Below, piece after piece: positions 19,513-29,747 of a stretch of DNA of 64,000 nucleotides. How positions within the stretch are numbered: the first letter of the stretch is position 1; each line of letters starts with the position of its first letter. Both the position numbers and the translations under genes were made by a program. The DNA is from Treponema sp. (GTDB lineage: Bacteria; Spirochaetota; Spirochaetia; Treponematales; Treponemataceae): positions 1-64,000 of the forward strand of contig JAEESZ010000002.1 of assembly GCA_016286535.1 (NCBI GenBank), written 5' to 3'. The notes below the pieces were generated by a model. That model did not search any database and had not been told where the DNA came from. It saw only the letters and a list, made by a program, of their open reading frames with translations.

Positions 19513-19907
19513 TGGGACAATACAGATTACAGAGATTGAATGATCAGCTCCGTGATGAAATTTCCCAGTTAATTTTACGCGGGGAAGTAAAAGATCCTCG
19601 TGTAAATACTTTTTTAAGTATTAACAGAGTTGAAGTAACATCTGATTTAAGCTATGCAAAAGTATATGTTTCAACTTTCTTACCTGATGGTCAGTTAAAG
19701 ATTGGAGTTGACGGTCTTAATGCAGCAGCCGGCTTTATTCAGCGGGAAATTGCTAAAAAATTAAGAATCCGTCAGTTTCCAAAACTTCTTTTCCATGTTG
19801 ATTCAGGTATGAAAGAAGGTTTTATGATGGTTCAGAAATTAAATGAACTTGAAAAAGAATCTAAGAAGCTTGAAGAAAGCAAACTTGAACAGAGTAAAAC
19901 AGAATAA
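19512..19907 (+). CDS. rbfA: Ribosome-binding factor A
   Basis: RLNDQLRDEISQLILRGEVKDPRV...SINRVEVTSDLSYAKVYVS; position between infB and truB. Confidence 0.93.
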   Translation: MGQYRLQRLNDQLRDEISQLILRGEVKDPRVNTFLSINRVEVTSDLSYAKVYVSTFLPDGQLKIGVDGLNAAAGFIQREIAKKLRIRQFPKLLFHVDSGMKEGFMMVQKLNELEKESKKLEESKLEQSKTE

Positions 19908-19910
19908 TCC

Positions 19911-20882
19911 ATGGACGGCATTGTATTATTAGCAAAAGAACCTGGATTAACCTCCTTTTCTTCACTTAATGTTGTAAAAAAAGCCCTGCAAACATCTAAA
20001 GTCGGTCATACCGGAACTTTAGATTCCTTTGCCCAGGGCCTTTTAGTTGTCTGTACAGGACGTCTTACACGTTTAAGTGGTAAAATCACAGAGTTTAATA
20101 AAACTTACAAGGCTGTTCTTGAGTTTGGAAGGGAAACAGATACCCTTGAATGTACGGGTAAGGTAATAAAAGAAGCCCCCCTTCCAAAAAAAGATCAAGT
20201 ATTAAAAATCATTCCACAATTTATTGGTAAACAGCTGCAGCTTCCGCCTCTTTTTAGTGCCCTGCATGTAAGCGGCCAGAGGGCAAGTGATCTTGCAAGA
20301 CAGGGAAAAGAAGTAAAGCTTGAAGCAAGACCTGTTGAAGTATTTGATGCAAAAATCCTTGAAATGGATACTGATTCTAATGACTGTGTAAAAGCCTGCC
20401 TTATAGAATTTTCTGTTTCAAAGGGAACCTATATAAGGTCTCTTGCAAGGGATATTGGACAGAAATTAAATTCTGCTGCCCATTTAAAGGCTTTGTTTCG
20501 AAGCAAGGTTGGAAACTTTAATATAGAAGATGCCTGTGGATTTGAAAATCTTTGTGATTTTAATATAAAAAATGCCTGTAATCCCGTAGATAAAAAAAAT
20601 AAACTTTCTGATGAAGAATTAAAAAACAAAATAAGACAGAATATAAAACCCCTTACAAAAAGTCTTGCAGAGGAGTGCGGTTTTATAAACATTGATTTAA
20701 CAGACGACGAAGCCCTTGCTGCATTTAAAAATGGGCAGGCAATAAAAAATAAAATGTTTATTCAGGACCTTTTTAAGCTGCCCTGCCAGTCACAGATTTC
20801 TGTTTTTTATAAAGATGATTTTTACGGCCTTTTAAATAAAGACGAAAATGGAAAAATCCGCTACGGTTTTGTAATTAATTAA
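19911..20882 (+). CDS. truB: tRNA pseudouridine(55) synthase TruB
   Basis: GIVLLAKEPGLTSF, KVGHTGTLDSFAQGLLVVCTG, GTYIRSLARDIGQKL motifs. Confidence 0.93.
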   Translation: MDGIVLLAKEPGLTSFSSLNVVKKALQTSKVGHTGTLDSFAQGLLVVCTGRLTRLSGKITEFNKTYKAVLEFGRETDTLECTGKVIKEAPLPKKDQVLKIIPQFIGKQLQLPPLFSALHVSGQRASDLARQGKEVKLEARPVEVFDAKILEMDTDSNDCVKACLIEFSVSKGTYIRSLARDIGQKLNSAAHLKALFRSKVGNFNIEDACGFENLCDFNIKNACNPVDKKNKLSDEELKNKIRQNIKPLTKSLAEECGFINIDLTDDEALAAFKNGQAIKNKMFIQDLFKLPCQSQISVFYKDDFYGLLNKDENGKIRYGFVIN

Positions 20883-20937
20883 TTATTTTGGGATTTTAAA
20901 TCCTTACTAAATAACAATCATATGCTATAATTAATTT

Positions 20938-21420
20938 ATGAAGTTTATCAATAAAAAGATTATATTATTAATGTCAGTTTTTCTTTTGTCCCTTTCCCTT
21001 TATGCAAAAGCAAAAAATATTATGTATGTTGCAGTAAACTCTGCATCTTTAAAAGTAAAAGCCTCTAAATTTGCAAAAGAAAGTGCTATTCTTGAATATG
21101 GAACAGCCGCAATTGTAATTGATGAAAAAGGGGACTGGTACTTTATTTGTGATTCAAATGATGAAACAAAAAAAGGCTGGATTCCTTCATCGGCCCTTTC
21201 TAAAAAGAAAGTATTAGCTTCAAGTTCAACAACAGCAGATGCCAATGAAATTGCTCTTGCCGGAAAAGGCTTTTCTTCTTCAATTGAATCAACCTATGCA
21301 AAAGAATTTAATGTAGATTACAGTGATGTTGACTATGTTGAAAGTCAGAGCGTTTCAGATAAGGAATTGCAGAGCTTTATTGTGGAAGGCCAGCTCAATT
21401 CAGGAGAAGACAATGAATAA
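20938..21420 (+). CDS. Secreted SH3-like domain protein
   Basis: Signal peptide; YVAVNSASLKVKASKFAKESAILEYGTAAIVIDEKGDWYFI...KKGWIPSSAL. Confidence 0.7.
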   Translation: MKFINKKIILLMSVFLLSLSLYAKAKNIMYVAVNSASLKVKASKFAKESAILEYGTAAIVIDEKGDWYFICDSNDETKKGWIPSSALSKKKVLASSSTTADANEIALAGKGFSSSIESTYAKEFNVDYSDVDYVESQSVSDKELQSFIVEGQLNSGEDNE

Positions 21421-22360
21421 AAGTATTATGAAGAAGTTTTTAATTTCCTTTTTTTCTGTAATTTTACTGACTTTTACTTCCTGCGAAACTCTTTCTTTAA
21501 TCGGCGATTTATTAGGGCAGGAATCAGATCCTACCGTTGCAGCAGTAGGTAACAGCCTGAAATCTATAAGTAAGGCTTCTGAATCCATAACACCAGAAAA
21601 TGAATATTATATTGGACGTTCTGTTGCTGCTTCAATTACAGCAGCCTATCCGCTTTATAAAAATGCAAAATTGACCCAGAAATATCTGAATGACATTTGC
21701 AGTGCCCTGGTCCTTAATTCTGATGTTCCTTATATATACAAGGGCTACTATGTAGCAATTATGGACAGCGATGAAATAAATGCCATGTCTACACCTGGTG
21801 GTCACATTTTTATAAGCCGTGGTCTGATTCAGTCAACAGAATCAGAAGATGCTCTTGCAGCCGTAATTGCCCATGAAATTGCCCATATACAGCTTAAGCA
21901 CAGTGTTTCTGCAATTAAGAACAGCAGGGTTACAAGTGCCATAACAAGTACAACAAAAGCTTCTGTTTTAATTGCTGCAGACAAACATTTTTCTGAAAAT
22001 TCCAGTTTAGATAATGATCTTTATGAAGACTTAAAGAAGTCTGCAAATGAATTGCTTTCTTCCCAGGAAGAAATTGTAAATGCACTGGTATCTTCGGGTT
22101 TTTCTAAAGAACAGGAATATCAGGCAGATGCTTATGCTATAAGATTAATGTCCAGAGCAGGTTATGATCCTTCCCAGATGCTGGAAATGCTTCACAAAAT
22201 TGAAGACAATCATACTAAGGGAGGATGGAATCAGACACATCCTAAAGCAGAAAAAAGAATTAAGGAAGCTCAAAAAGTTCTCAAAACAATAAACAGAAAA
22301 GCTTCTGATAAAAATGTAAGGCAGTCTCGTTTTGAGAAAATGACTTCAGATATAATGTAG
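21413..22360 (+). CDS. M48 family metalloprotease lipoprotein
   Basis: HEIAHIQLKHSVS (HExxH), EQEYQADAYAIRLMSRAGYDP; lipobox LLTFTSC. Start at 21413 overlaps the upstream stop; track start 21323 rejected. Confidence 0.88.
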   Translation: MNKSIMKKFLISFFSVILLTFTSCETLSLIGDLLGQESDPTVAAVGNSLKSISKASESITPENEYYIGRSVAASITAAYPLYKNAKLTQKYLNDICSALVLNSDVPYIYKGYYVAIMDSDEINAMSTPGGHIFISRGLIQSTESEDALAAVIAHEIAHIQLKHSVSAIKNSRVTSAITSTTKASVLIAADKHFSENSSLDNDLYEDLKKSANELLSSQEEIVNALVSSGFSKEQEYQADAYAIRLMSRAGYDPSQMLEMLHKIEDNHTKGGWNQTHPKAEKRIKEAQKVLKTINRKASDKNVRQSRFEKMTSDIM

Positions 22361-22365
22361 AGCCT

Positions 22366-24513
22366 ATGAAAAACAAAAATATCAAAATCTGGAAAAGAGC
22401 TGTAATTTCTGCTTTAATTTGTGCCCTGCTGACTCTTTTTATCTACCTTACAGGTCTTTTTACAGCTTTTGAAAATAAAACTTATGACCAGAGAATGCTC
22501 TTTTCTTCAAGATTCATTTCTCCCAATGACAATATTGTTTTAATAACGGTAGACCAGCAGTCCATAGACTGGGCTGGTGAAACATACGGTTATTCCTGGC
22601 CCTGGCCAAGAGAAGCCTATGCTCATGTAATAGATTTTTTAAGTCAGGGAAATCCCTCTTCCATAATGTTTGATATACTTTTTACAGAGCCTTCTGTTTA
22701 TGGTGAAGAAGATGATCAGGCATTATGCAGGGCAGAAAAAGAGAGTGGAAAAGTTGTTCAAACTCTTTTTGTTTCTGAAGACGGAGACAGTAAAAAAGGA
22801 CTTTTTCCTCTGTCATCTATAATGAACAATGCTGCAATTCTTGGAAATATTACCTCCTGCATGGATAAGGATGATATTATAAGAAGGGGAAGGTTATCCT
22901 ACGAGTTTGAAGGAAAAACTTATCCTACACTTGGAACAGCTCCTTTATTTTTACAGGGAAAAGAGAATTTTCTTGATCTTCCATTATTAAAGGATGATAC
23001 AGTTTTATTACGATATCAGAAAAATCTTAATTCCTATATTCCATATTCAATTAAGGATATTTTAAGCAGTTATGACAGCTGGAAAAAAGGGGAGGAAGGA
23101 ATCTTTCTTCCGGAAGATTTTGAAGATGCCTATGTTTTTATAGCATATTATGCACCTGGCCTTTTTGATATCTGTTCTGTTCCGGTTTCGCAGGTTTACC
23201 CCGGAGTTGGTGTTCATATAACAACACTGGATAATTATCTTTCAGATTCCTTTATTAAAAAAACTCCAGCTCTTCTTGAAGTTTTATTTTTTATACTTCT
23301 TTCATTTATTGCCTCACTTGGCGTTTCTTTTGCATCCTTAAGACCATCACAAAGACAAAGCATTATTGTGATGATTCTTACCTTCTTTACAGGGATAATA
23401 TTATCTCTTGCTCTTCCTTATTTATTGTTTATTTATGGAATCTGGTTACAGCTTGCTATAAGTTTATTTGCCTTCCTGCTTTCTTTTATAGTTTCTACAT
23501 CTTTAAGCTTTGCAATGGAAGGAAAACAAAAAAGATTTATAAAATCTGCCTTCAGTCAGTGTCTTTCAAAAGAAGTTGTAAATCAAATAATGAATGATCC
23601 TTCTTCTTTTACCCTTGGCGGAAAAACATACAATATGACAGCCATCTTTACTGATATAGAAAAATTTTCTTCTTTCAGTGAATTATTAACTGCAAGACAA
23701 TTAGGTGCTCTTCTTAATTATTATCTTACCTTCATGTCTGACATAATTATTTCTCATAAAGGAACTGTTGATAAATATGAAGGCGATGCAATTGTTGCCT
23801 TTTGCGGAGCTCCTGTAGAAATGCCTGATCATGCAAAAAGAGCCTGTGCTGCCGCTATAGAAATGAAAAAAGCCGAAATAATAATGAATCAGGAAATTCT
23901 GGAGATTGTAAAAAATAATAAAAATGAAAAAACAGATGAGGATTTATATGAAGCTTTTAAGATTATGGCAGCAAATAAGAAAAAACTCTTTACACGCATT
24001 GGTATAAACAGTGGAGAAATGATTGCCGGTTATTTTGGTTCCAAAATGAAAAAGAATTATACAATGATGGGAAATAATGTAAATCTTGCTTCTCGTCTTG
24101 AAGGGGTGAACAAACAGTATTCAACCGGCGGAATTTTAATAAGTGAGCAGACAAGAAAGCTGCTGGATGAGGATTTTCTGCTTAGAAAACTGGACCGGGT
24201 TCAGGTTGTAAATGTAAATACTCCTGTAAGATTATATGAGCTTATCGATATTGCACAAAATAAAGATGAAAAATTAGTTTTTTATTTAGAAAAATGGGAC
24301 CAGGCCTTGGATTTATTCGAAAAGAAAGATTTTACTTCTGCCCTGAATATTTTTACAGAGCTTAATAAAGAAAGAGAAGATGACAGGGTATGCAGGTATT
24401 ATATAAGATTGATAGAAAAATATTTTATTAAGGGAAAGTATCCTCTTGATTCTGATAACGAAGGTGTTATTTATAATCCGGAAAACGGGGTATTTACTTT
24501 AATGCAAAAATAA
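22366..24513 (+). CDS. CHASE2 domain-containing adenylate/guanylate cyclase
   Basis: N-terminal extracytoplasmic CHASE2-like region, TM helices, class III cyclase region (AIFTDIEKFSSFSELL, KYEGDAIVAFCGAP, IGINSGEMIAGYFGS, NYTMMGNNVNLASRLE). Confidence 0.88.
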   Translation: MKNKNIKIWKRAVISALICALLTLFIYLTGLFTAFENKTYDQRMLFSSRFISPNDNIVLITVDQQSIDWAGETYGYSWPWPREAYAHVIDFLSQGNPSSIMFDILFTEPSVYGEEDDQALCRAEKESGKVVQTLFVSEDGDSKKGLFPLSSIMNNAAILGNITSCMDKDDIIRRGRLSYEFEGKTYPTLGTAPLFLQGKENFLDLPLLKDDTVLLRYQKNLNSYIPYSIKDILSSYDSWKKGEEGIFLPEDFEDAYVFIAYYAPGLFDICSVPVSQVYPGVGVHITTLDNYLSDSFIKKTPALLEVLFFILLSFIASLGVSFASLRPSQRQSIIVMILTFFTGIILSLALPYLLFIYGIWLQLAISLFAFLLSFIVSTSLSFAMEGKQKRFIKSAFSQCLSKEVVNQIMNDPSSFTLGGKTYNMTAIFTDIEKFSSFSELLTARQLGALLNYYLTFMSDIIISHKGTVDKYEGDAIVAFCGAPVEMPDHAKRACAAAIEMKKAEIIMNQEILEIVKNNKNEKTDEDLYEAFKIMAANKKKLFTRIGINSGEMIAGYFGSKMKKNYTMMGNNVNLASRLEGVNKQYSTGGILISEQTRKLLDEDFLLRKLDRVQVVNVNTPVRLYELIDIAQNKDEKLVFYLEKWDQALDLFEKKDFTSALNIFTELNKEREDDRVCRYYIRLIEKYFIKGKYPLDSDNEGVIYNPENGVFTLMQK

Positions 24514-24535
24514 GGAAAAAGATAAGCTTCATATA

Positions 24536-24564
24536 TTGACACAAATTGGTATTTTTGGTATAAA
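24536..24564 (+). promoter_or_regulatory. Putative sigma-70 promoter of tRNA-Val copy 2
   Basis: TTGACA (24536-24541), 17-bp spacer, TATAAA (24559-24564), 13 nt before the tRNA. Confidence 0.75.
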
Positions 24565-24577
24565 TTAATCATTGATT

Positions 24578-24651
24578 GGGCAGTTAGCTCAGCTGGTACG
24601 AGCGTCTGGTTTACACCCAGAATGTCGGGAGTTCGATCCTCTCACTGCCCA
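24578..24651 (+). tRNA. tRNA-Val(TAC), copy 2
   Basis: Identical 74 nt to 129..202. Confidence 0.95.
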
Positions 24652-24655
24652 CTTA

Positions 24656-24687
24656 AAAGACTTGATGATAAATCAAGTCTTTTTTTT
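24656..24687 (+). terminator. Rho-independent terminator after tRNA-Val copy 2
   Basis: AAAGACTTGAT..ATCAAGTC followed by T8; same hairpin as copy 1. Confidence 0.85.
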
Positions 24688-24710
24688 GTTTAAAGCAAAA
24701 TGTATGTTGT

Positions 24711-24824
24711 GGATCGAACCGGCTCGATAAATCTCGCCTCAGCCGATTATGAGGAAAATCCTAAAATGGCCCGCCTGGGCAGCCCATTTTTTAACGGATT
24801 TCCGATTATCGGCAAGTTCGATCC
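24711..24824. repeat. Imperfect inverted-repeat element with T-arm-like ends, copy 2
   Basis: 114-nt block matching 263..376 with one difference seen (CGCCAGGGC vs CGCCTGGGC). Confidence 0.78.
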
Positions 24825-24840
24825 TCTCACTGCCCACTTT

Positions 24841-24872
24841 AAGACACCTTAAATACGAGGTGTCTTTTTTTT
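24841..24872 (+). terminator. Rho-independent terminator after the tRNA-like tail, copy 2
   Basis: AAGACACCTT-AAATAC-GAGGTGTCTTTTTTTT. Confidence 0.8.
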
Positions 24873-24894
24873 GCTTTAAAACTTTTTCAATTCT

Positions 24895-25026
24895 CGAACT
24901 CCCGACATTCTCTTTAAGTTCAGTCGCTTCGCTCCTTTATTCTGGAAAATTAAATAAAGGTCGGCGATACTCGCATAGACTCGTACCGAGCCATTTTTGT
25001 TGGAAAATCCTAAAATGGCCCGCCAA
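24895..25026 (-). repeat. Rearranged inverted tRNA-Val/repeat fragment
   Basis: TCGAACTCCCGACATTCT is the reverse complement of tRNA-Val AGAATGTCGGGAGTTCGA; GACTCGTACCGAGC resembles the reverse complement of its D-arm; GGAAAATCCTAAAATGGCCCGCC (25002-25024) also occurs at 305-327 and 24753-24775. Confidence 0.65.
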
Positions 25027-25040
25027 GGTTTTTAAATAAA

Positions 25041-26921
25041 CTACAGTTCAAATGAATCGATGATATCACCGAGTTCATTTGTATCTTCAAAGTTCTTATC
25101 AGTATTCTGAACGACTTCTTCCATTGCATGAGAGATGGAATTAATATTCTCTGTAATTCCTCTCATCTTATCTTTAATCTTTGTGGTTGACTCGTTCAGA
25201 ATCTGCATTTCTCTTACAATCTGTTCACCACCCGCAAGCATTTCACTTGAACCATCTTTAACAGTTCTAGTAGTTTCGTTAATCTGATTCATTGCATCAA
25301 GTACCTGCTGATTTCCTTCTGACTGCTCTTTCATTGCGTTCATAATAACATTTTCCTGGTCACGCACCGTCTGAGCCATATTGTAAATTACATCAAATTT
25401 TTTCTGTACATCTTTTGTATTTTCAGATACCTGCTGAATAGAAGAAGACAATGCTTTAAGGTTGGTAGCAATTACTTTTCCCTGATTGCTAGACTGTTCG
25501 GCAAGTTTTCTGATTTCATCTGCTACGACAGCAAAACCTTTTCCGGCTTCTCCCGCATGAGCAGACTCGATTGCGGCATTCATGGCTAAAAGGTTAGTCT
25601 GGCTTGCAATTGTCTGAATAATAGAACTGGCTTCCATTAAAGCAACTGACTGATTTAAAATTTCGTCTGCCATTGTAACTGCACTCTGAACACTGTTTCT
25701 ACCTTCATCAGATGCAGAACTAAGAGAATTTACTGCCATTGTATTTTTTTCAAGAATTGTTGTCATACTGCTGATATTTGCAACCATCTCGTCTACCGCT
25801 GCAGAAGAAGAATTAACGCTTTCTGACTGATTTTCAACGCTCTTATTTAGCTGTCTGATAGTTTCCATAATATGATTTGCAGAAGCATGAGCCTCCTCTA
25901 CACCTGCAGCTTGAGTTGTAATTTCCTGATCTATTACATCTATTCCACTTGTAATGTCGTTTACACTTTTAGCAGCTGATTCAAGATTCTTTGTAAGAAC
26001 ATTTGCCGTTTCTTTTGTTGTTCCGATAACATCCTTAAAACTTACCAGAACCTCATTAGTTGTACTTGAAAAAGAGTTTAATTCGTTTACAAGTTCTCCT
26101 AATTCACATCTCATTGTAACAGGAATATGAGCAACCTGATAATCTCTGTCAGAAAGAGCTTTAGTAAGCTTTCTTACATGATCAATATTATCTTTTATAT
26201 TTTTAACAGTTAAATAAAAGTCTATAGTATCCATTACAACTGCCATTAAAGCAAAAGGCAAAATTCTTAGCATAAGTTCAAGATTAGAATGATCTCTATT
26301 TGCAGGAATAAACAACATGCTTTCTACAATACATGCAAGTCCAATCAATCCGAAAATTGCTGTAACAATAATTCTTTGATTTAACCCCATTGTCTGATGT
26401 TCTTTTCCATATGGTAGATTATCAAGGCTTCCTTCTATGCTTATTAGGAAATTTATATAAGTAAATAATGAAAAGCAGAAACATATACCCATCATCAAAG
26501 TTACTTCGTATAACAGAGGATTTTGTCCCTGAAAAGCTACATATTCCAGACCGCGCTGAAAATATCTTATACCATACATAAATGGAGCAATGATAGAAAA
26601 TAAAACAGGGAAAACGATTGAAATTTTTTCAAAAACATTTACCATTTTGTTTGCAGCTTTTATTGATTCAGGAGAATTATCAAAAGAATACATTCTCTTT
26701 GTAAAAACTTTATATGTAATAATTGGAGTTGCTGCCTGAAACAGAAGTAAAATATAAATTACAGGATCTGCTAATGTTATATTAAACTCATTCTGAGTTA
26801 TTGCCCCCATACCTCTTGCAATAAAACCATATAACAAAGAAGGAATTAAGTAAGTAAGTATTAACATTACAAATGTTCTTTTTGGAAATTTAATTTTTGC
26901 ATTATTCATAATTATAAGCAC
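25041..26921 (-). CDS. Methyl-accepting chemotaxis protein with multi-TM N-terminal domain
   Basis: C-terminal signalling hairpin [44 protein letters not shown]; several N-terminal hydrophobic segments. Confidence 0.94.
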   Translation of the reverse strand: MLIIMNNAKIKFPKRTFVMLILTYLIPSLLYGFIARGMGAITQNEFNITLADPVIYILLLFQAATPIITYKVFTKRMYSFDNSPESIKAANKMVNVFEKISIVFPVLFSIIAPFMYGIRYFQRGLEYVAFQGQNPLLYEVTLMMGICFCFSLFTYINFLISIEGSLDNLPYGKEHQTMGLNQRIIVTAIFGLIGLACIVESMLFIPANRDHSNLELMLRILPFALMAVVMDTIDFYLTVKNIKDNIDHVRKLTKALSDRDYQVAHIPVTMRCELGELVNELNSFSSTTNEVLVSFKDVIGTTKETANVLTKNLESAAKSVNDITSGIDVIDQEITTQAAGVEEAHASANHIMETIRQLNKSVENQSESVNSSSAAVDEMVANISSMTTILEKNTMAVNSLSSASDEGRNSVQSAVTMADEILNQSVALMEASSIIQTIASQTNLLAMNAAIESAHAGEAGKGFAVVADEIRKLAEQSSNQGKVIATNLKALSSSIQQVSENTKDVQKKFDVIYNMAQTVRDQENVIMNAMKEQSEGNQQVLDAMNQINETTRTVKDGSSEMLAGGEQIVREMQILNESTTKIKDKMRGITENINSISHAMEEVVQNTDKNFEDTNELGDIIDSFEL

Positions 26922-27061
26922 CTCTCTATATTATTGTACATTATATTTTTCAAATTACAAAATACAAAATATAAATCATAATTTCTTCAGTTCAGTCACT
27001 TCGTTTTTTTTATTATTTATCATACTTTATTTTATCCTTTTTCTATGTTATATTTTTAATA

Positions 27062-27748
27062 ATGAAGTTAAAAAGTTTTGCATTTACAACACTTCTTATT
27101 ACTCTGCTTATTTCCTGTTCCAATAATCAGACCGTACAGGAAAATGCAAGTCTTCCTCAAACAATAAAATCTACAATACAGAACAAGGCCCAGGAACAAA
27201 ACTGGATTGATGAGCTTGAAAAAGACCGCCTTACAAAAAAAATTGCAGCAGATAATGAGTTTATGGCCAGAAATGTAAATTCCGGAACAGAGGTTTACAA
27301 CTTTTTAATAAATTATAAAAGCCCCCTTTACCCGGGTATTGAAAATCTTGGAAGCCTTGATACCTCTTCTTTAGATTCTGATACCCTTACAAGACTTAAT
27401 AATTTTTGCAAAAATTTTTCTACAGATTATTCAAAAAATATAAGTAAATACTTTAATTATACATATATCTATAACTGTGTATTTTTTATGAACGATCTGG
27501 AAAAGGGCTGGGCAGAAAATTATAAAGAGGATTTTCCTCAGGCTGAAGAAGGCCAGGGTGTAAAACTATTTGATTCCTGGTATATAGGAAGTCCTTATTT
27601 TTTCCAGGAAGATGCCTTTGCACAAATCCCGGTATTATTTACAAGTGATTCAAAAAAGCTTTATGTAAAACTTCTTATAAATTTAAAAGAAAGTAATCCT
27701 ATTTACGAAGCCTATATTTATATGTGGGAGGGAGGAGCGAATGAATAG
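27062..27748 (+). CDS. Hypothetical lipoprotein
   Basis: Signal peptide with lipobox LLISCS; overlaps the next gene start. Confidence 0.65.
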   Translation: MKLKSFAFTTLLITLLISCSNNQTVQENASLPQTIKSTIQNKAQEQNWIDELEKDRLTKKIAADNEFMARNVNSGTEVYNFLINYKSPLYPGIENLGSLDTSSLDSDTLTRLNNFCKNFSTDYSKNISKYFNYTYIYNCVFFMNDLEKGWAENYKEDFPQAEEGQGVKLFDSWYIGSPYFFQEDAFAQIPVLFTSDSKKLYVKLLINLKESNPIYEAYIYMWEGGANE

Positions 27749-28673
27749 GGAATTATCAGGTATTGAAAGAGAACTCGTACTCCAGTATTTAATCGACGGT
27801 AATATTCCGGTTACCCTGACTGTAGTCGACAATAACAAAAATACATATGCAGAAGAAAGAATTCATTCACTTTCATCTCAGGTTTTTCCTGTTGCCTTAA
27901 AACCAGAAATGGTAAATGTTAAAAAGAACGGCGATATTGTTCTGGAAAATCCCCCTTCCTCGGTAAAAGATTTTGCCGGAAAAAATGTTAAAGTAGAATT
28001 TTATTATAACAGGGTTGGGCTTTCTTTTACCTCTAAAGTTAAAGAAAAAAAAGGTACACTGCTTTTAAAAATTCCTGAAAAAATCGAAAGAATCCAGGAT
28101 ATTGTTGAAGATCAGAATTATGATTTTTCCGGAATTATTTATTTTGAATGTAAAACTGTTAAAGATATATCCTTAAAATGTATTCCCGATGAAAATATCC
28201 CTCTTTTTGAACGTCCTGTCTGGAGAATTATCCCGCTTGAAAATCAAAAGAGGGCTAAGGATTTACTTGAACAGTATGTTAATGAAGCAAAAATTGAAAA
28301 AAATATTGGAAACGGACTGCAGCTTATTCCTGTCTGTAAATTTCTTACGGAAGCATATATAAACAAAACAGAAGCAATGCAAAACCGTCAGCGCCCCCTT
28401 TATGTTCTTTTTGTAGACCATGAAAGAATTGTCCTTGGTTATGATTATACAACCTGGAATTTCGTTTTGAATGATGAATACGGTATAAAGCTTGAATTCC
28501 TTCTTAAAAAAGGCCCAATTGCTTCAAGAAATATTTTTGTAACTGCCAGAGTAAATAAAATCTATAAATCTGCTGATGAGAAAAAATTATGTGTTGATTT
28601 TGTATATACTTCACTTCAGGAAGAAGATTTAAGATTCCTCTACGAAAAGGCTACAAAGAATCTCTTTGTATAA
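27741..28673 (+). CDS. Hypothetical protein, possibly PilZ/YcgR-like
   Basis: Long ORF; two beta-rich halves joined by EQYVNEAKIEKNIGNG; the PilZ assignment is tentative because motifs are degenerate. Confidence 0.5.
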   Translation: MNRELSGIERELVLQYLIDGNIPVTLTVVDNNKNTYAEERIHSLSSQVFPVALKPEMVNVKKNGDIVLENPPSSVKDFAGKNVKVEFYYNRVGLSFTSKVKEKKGTLLLKIPEKIERIQDIVEDQNYDFSGIIYFECKTVKDISLKCIPDENIPLFERPVWRIIPLENQKRAKDLLEQYVNEAKIEKNIGNGLQLIPVCKFLTEAYINKTEAMQNRQRPLYVLFVDHERIVLGYDYTTWNFVLNDEYGIKLEFLLKKGPIASRNIFVTARVNKIYKSADEKKLCVDFVYTSLQEEDLRFLYEKATKNLFV

Positions 28674-28674
28674 T

Positions 28675-29739
28675 TTAATCTTCTTTTTGTTTTGTATTTC
28701 CCAGTATAACGGCAAAAGGCTTTAAATAATCTATGTTTTCACAGATAATCTTAATGATTACCATTATAGGAACTGCCATAACCATGCCTGCGAAGCCCCA
28801 GATATAACCCCATATAGAAAGACTGAAAAGAATGATAAAAGGAGAAAGTCCCAGATGATTTCCTTCAATCCTTGGTTCTATGATGTTTCCGATTGAAAAA
28901 TTAATCAAAACTACCAGTAAGAAAATGGCGATGATTTTTCCATAACTGTATGGGTAAAACTGAAGGATTGCAAATAAAGTTGTAAGGCCGCAGGAAATGA
29001 TTGAGCCGAAAATCGGTATAAAATTCATTACAAAGGCAATAAAGGCCCAGACAATAGGAAAGTCCATTCCAAATATCAAAGAAACAAAATAAACAAGAAG
29101 GGCTGTGGCAAAGGAAACTATAAATTTAATGGACATAAAGCGGATTACATCTTCAATTATTCTGTTAATTACCTTTTTAGCCTTAATATTTGCTTCACCG
29201 CTCAGCATTAAATTAAGTTTTGAACTTGCAAATTTCATTTCAAGGAGCAGGAATACCATTAAAAGTAAAACCGTTACTATTGTTTTTCCAAAGGAAATTA
29301 CTCCGTTTGATAAGGAAATGGCAGCACTTTGAACATATTCCCTTACTTTAAAATATTGCCATACATTATTTATAAAAGATTCGCCTTCATTTACCTCCAG
29401 GTGAAGGGCAGGGGCAATTGCCTTGTATACTGACATAAATTTACTTTCATATTTAGGGTATTCAACTGCGATTGTAGATAAACTGCTTACAAGAAGGGAG
29501 GTGATAATAAAAAGTATAAAAAAGGTTACGATTACAAGAAAAATGCTGGAAACTGTCCAGGGAATCTTACATTTGTTTTTTAGAAATTTTATTACCGGTA
29601 AAAGTACAAAAGAAAAAACAATTGCAAAAATTACCGGTAATAATACAGAAGATAACATTTTACAAATAAAACCAAATATTAATATTGCAACAAAAAGTAA
29701 TACTAAATAAATTTTATGTAAATAATTGTTATCTTCCAT
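28675..29739 (-). CDS. AI-2E family transporter (permease)
   Basis: Multiple TM segments; AFIAFVMNFIPIFGSIIS and GNIIEPRIEGNHLGLSPFIILFSLSIWGYIWGFAGMVMAVPI. Confidence 0.9.
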   Translation of the reverse strand: MEDNNYLHKIYLVLLFVAILIFGFICKMLSSVLLPVIFAIVFSFVLLPVIKFLKNKCKIPWTVSSIFLVIVTFFILFIITSLLVSSLSTIAVEYPKYESKFMSVYKAIAPALHLEVNEGESFINNVWQYFKVREYVQSAAISLSNGVISFGKTIVTVLLLMVFLLLEMKFASSKLNLMLSGEANIKAKKVINRIIEDVIRFMSIKFIVSFATALLVYFVSLIFGMDFPIVWAFIAFVMNFIPIFGSIISCGLTTLFAILQFYPYSYGKIIAIFLLVVLINFSIGNIIEPRIEGNHLGLSPFIILFSLSIWGYIWGFAGMVMAVPIMVIIKIICENIDYLKPFAVILGNTKQKED

Positions 29740-29747
29740 TTTGGCTC

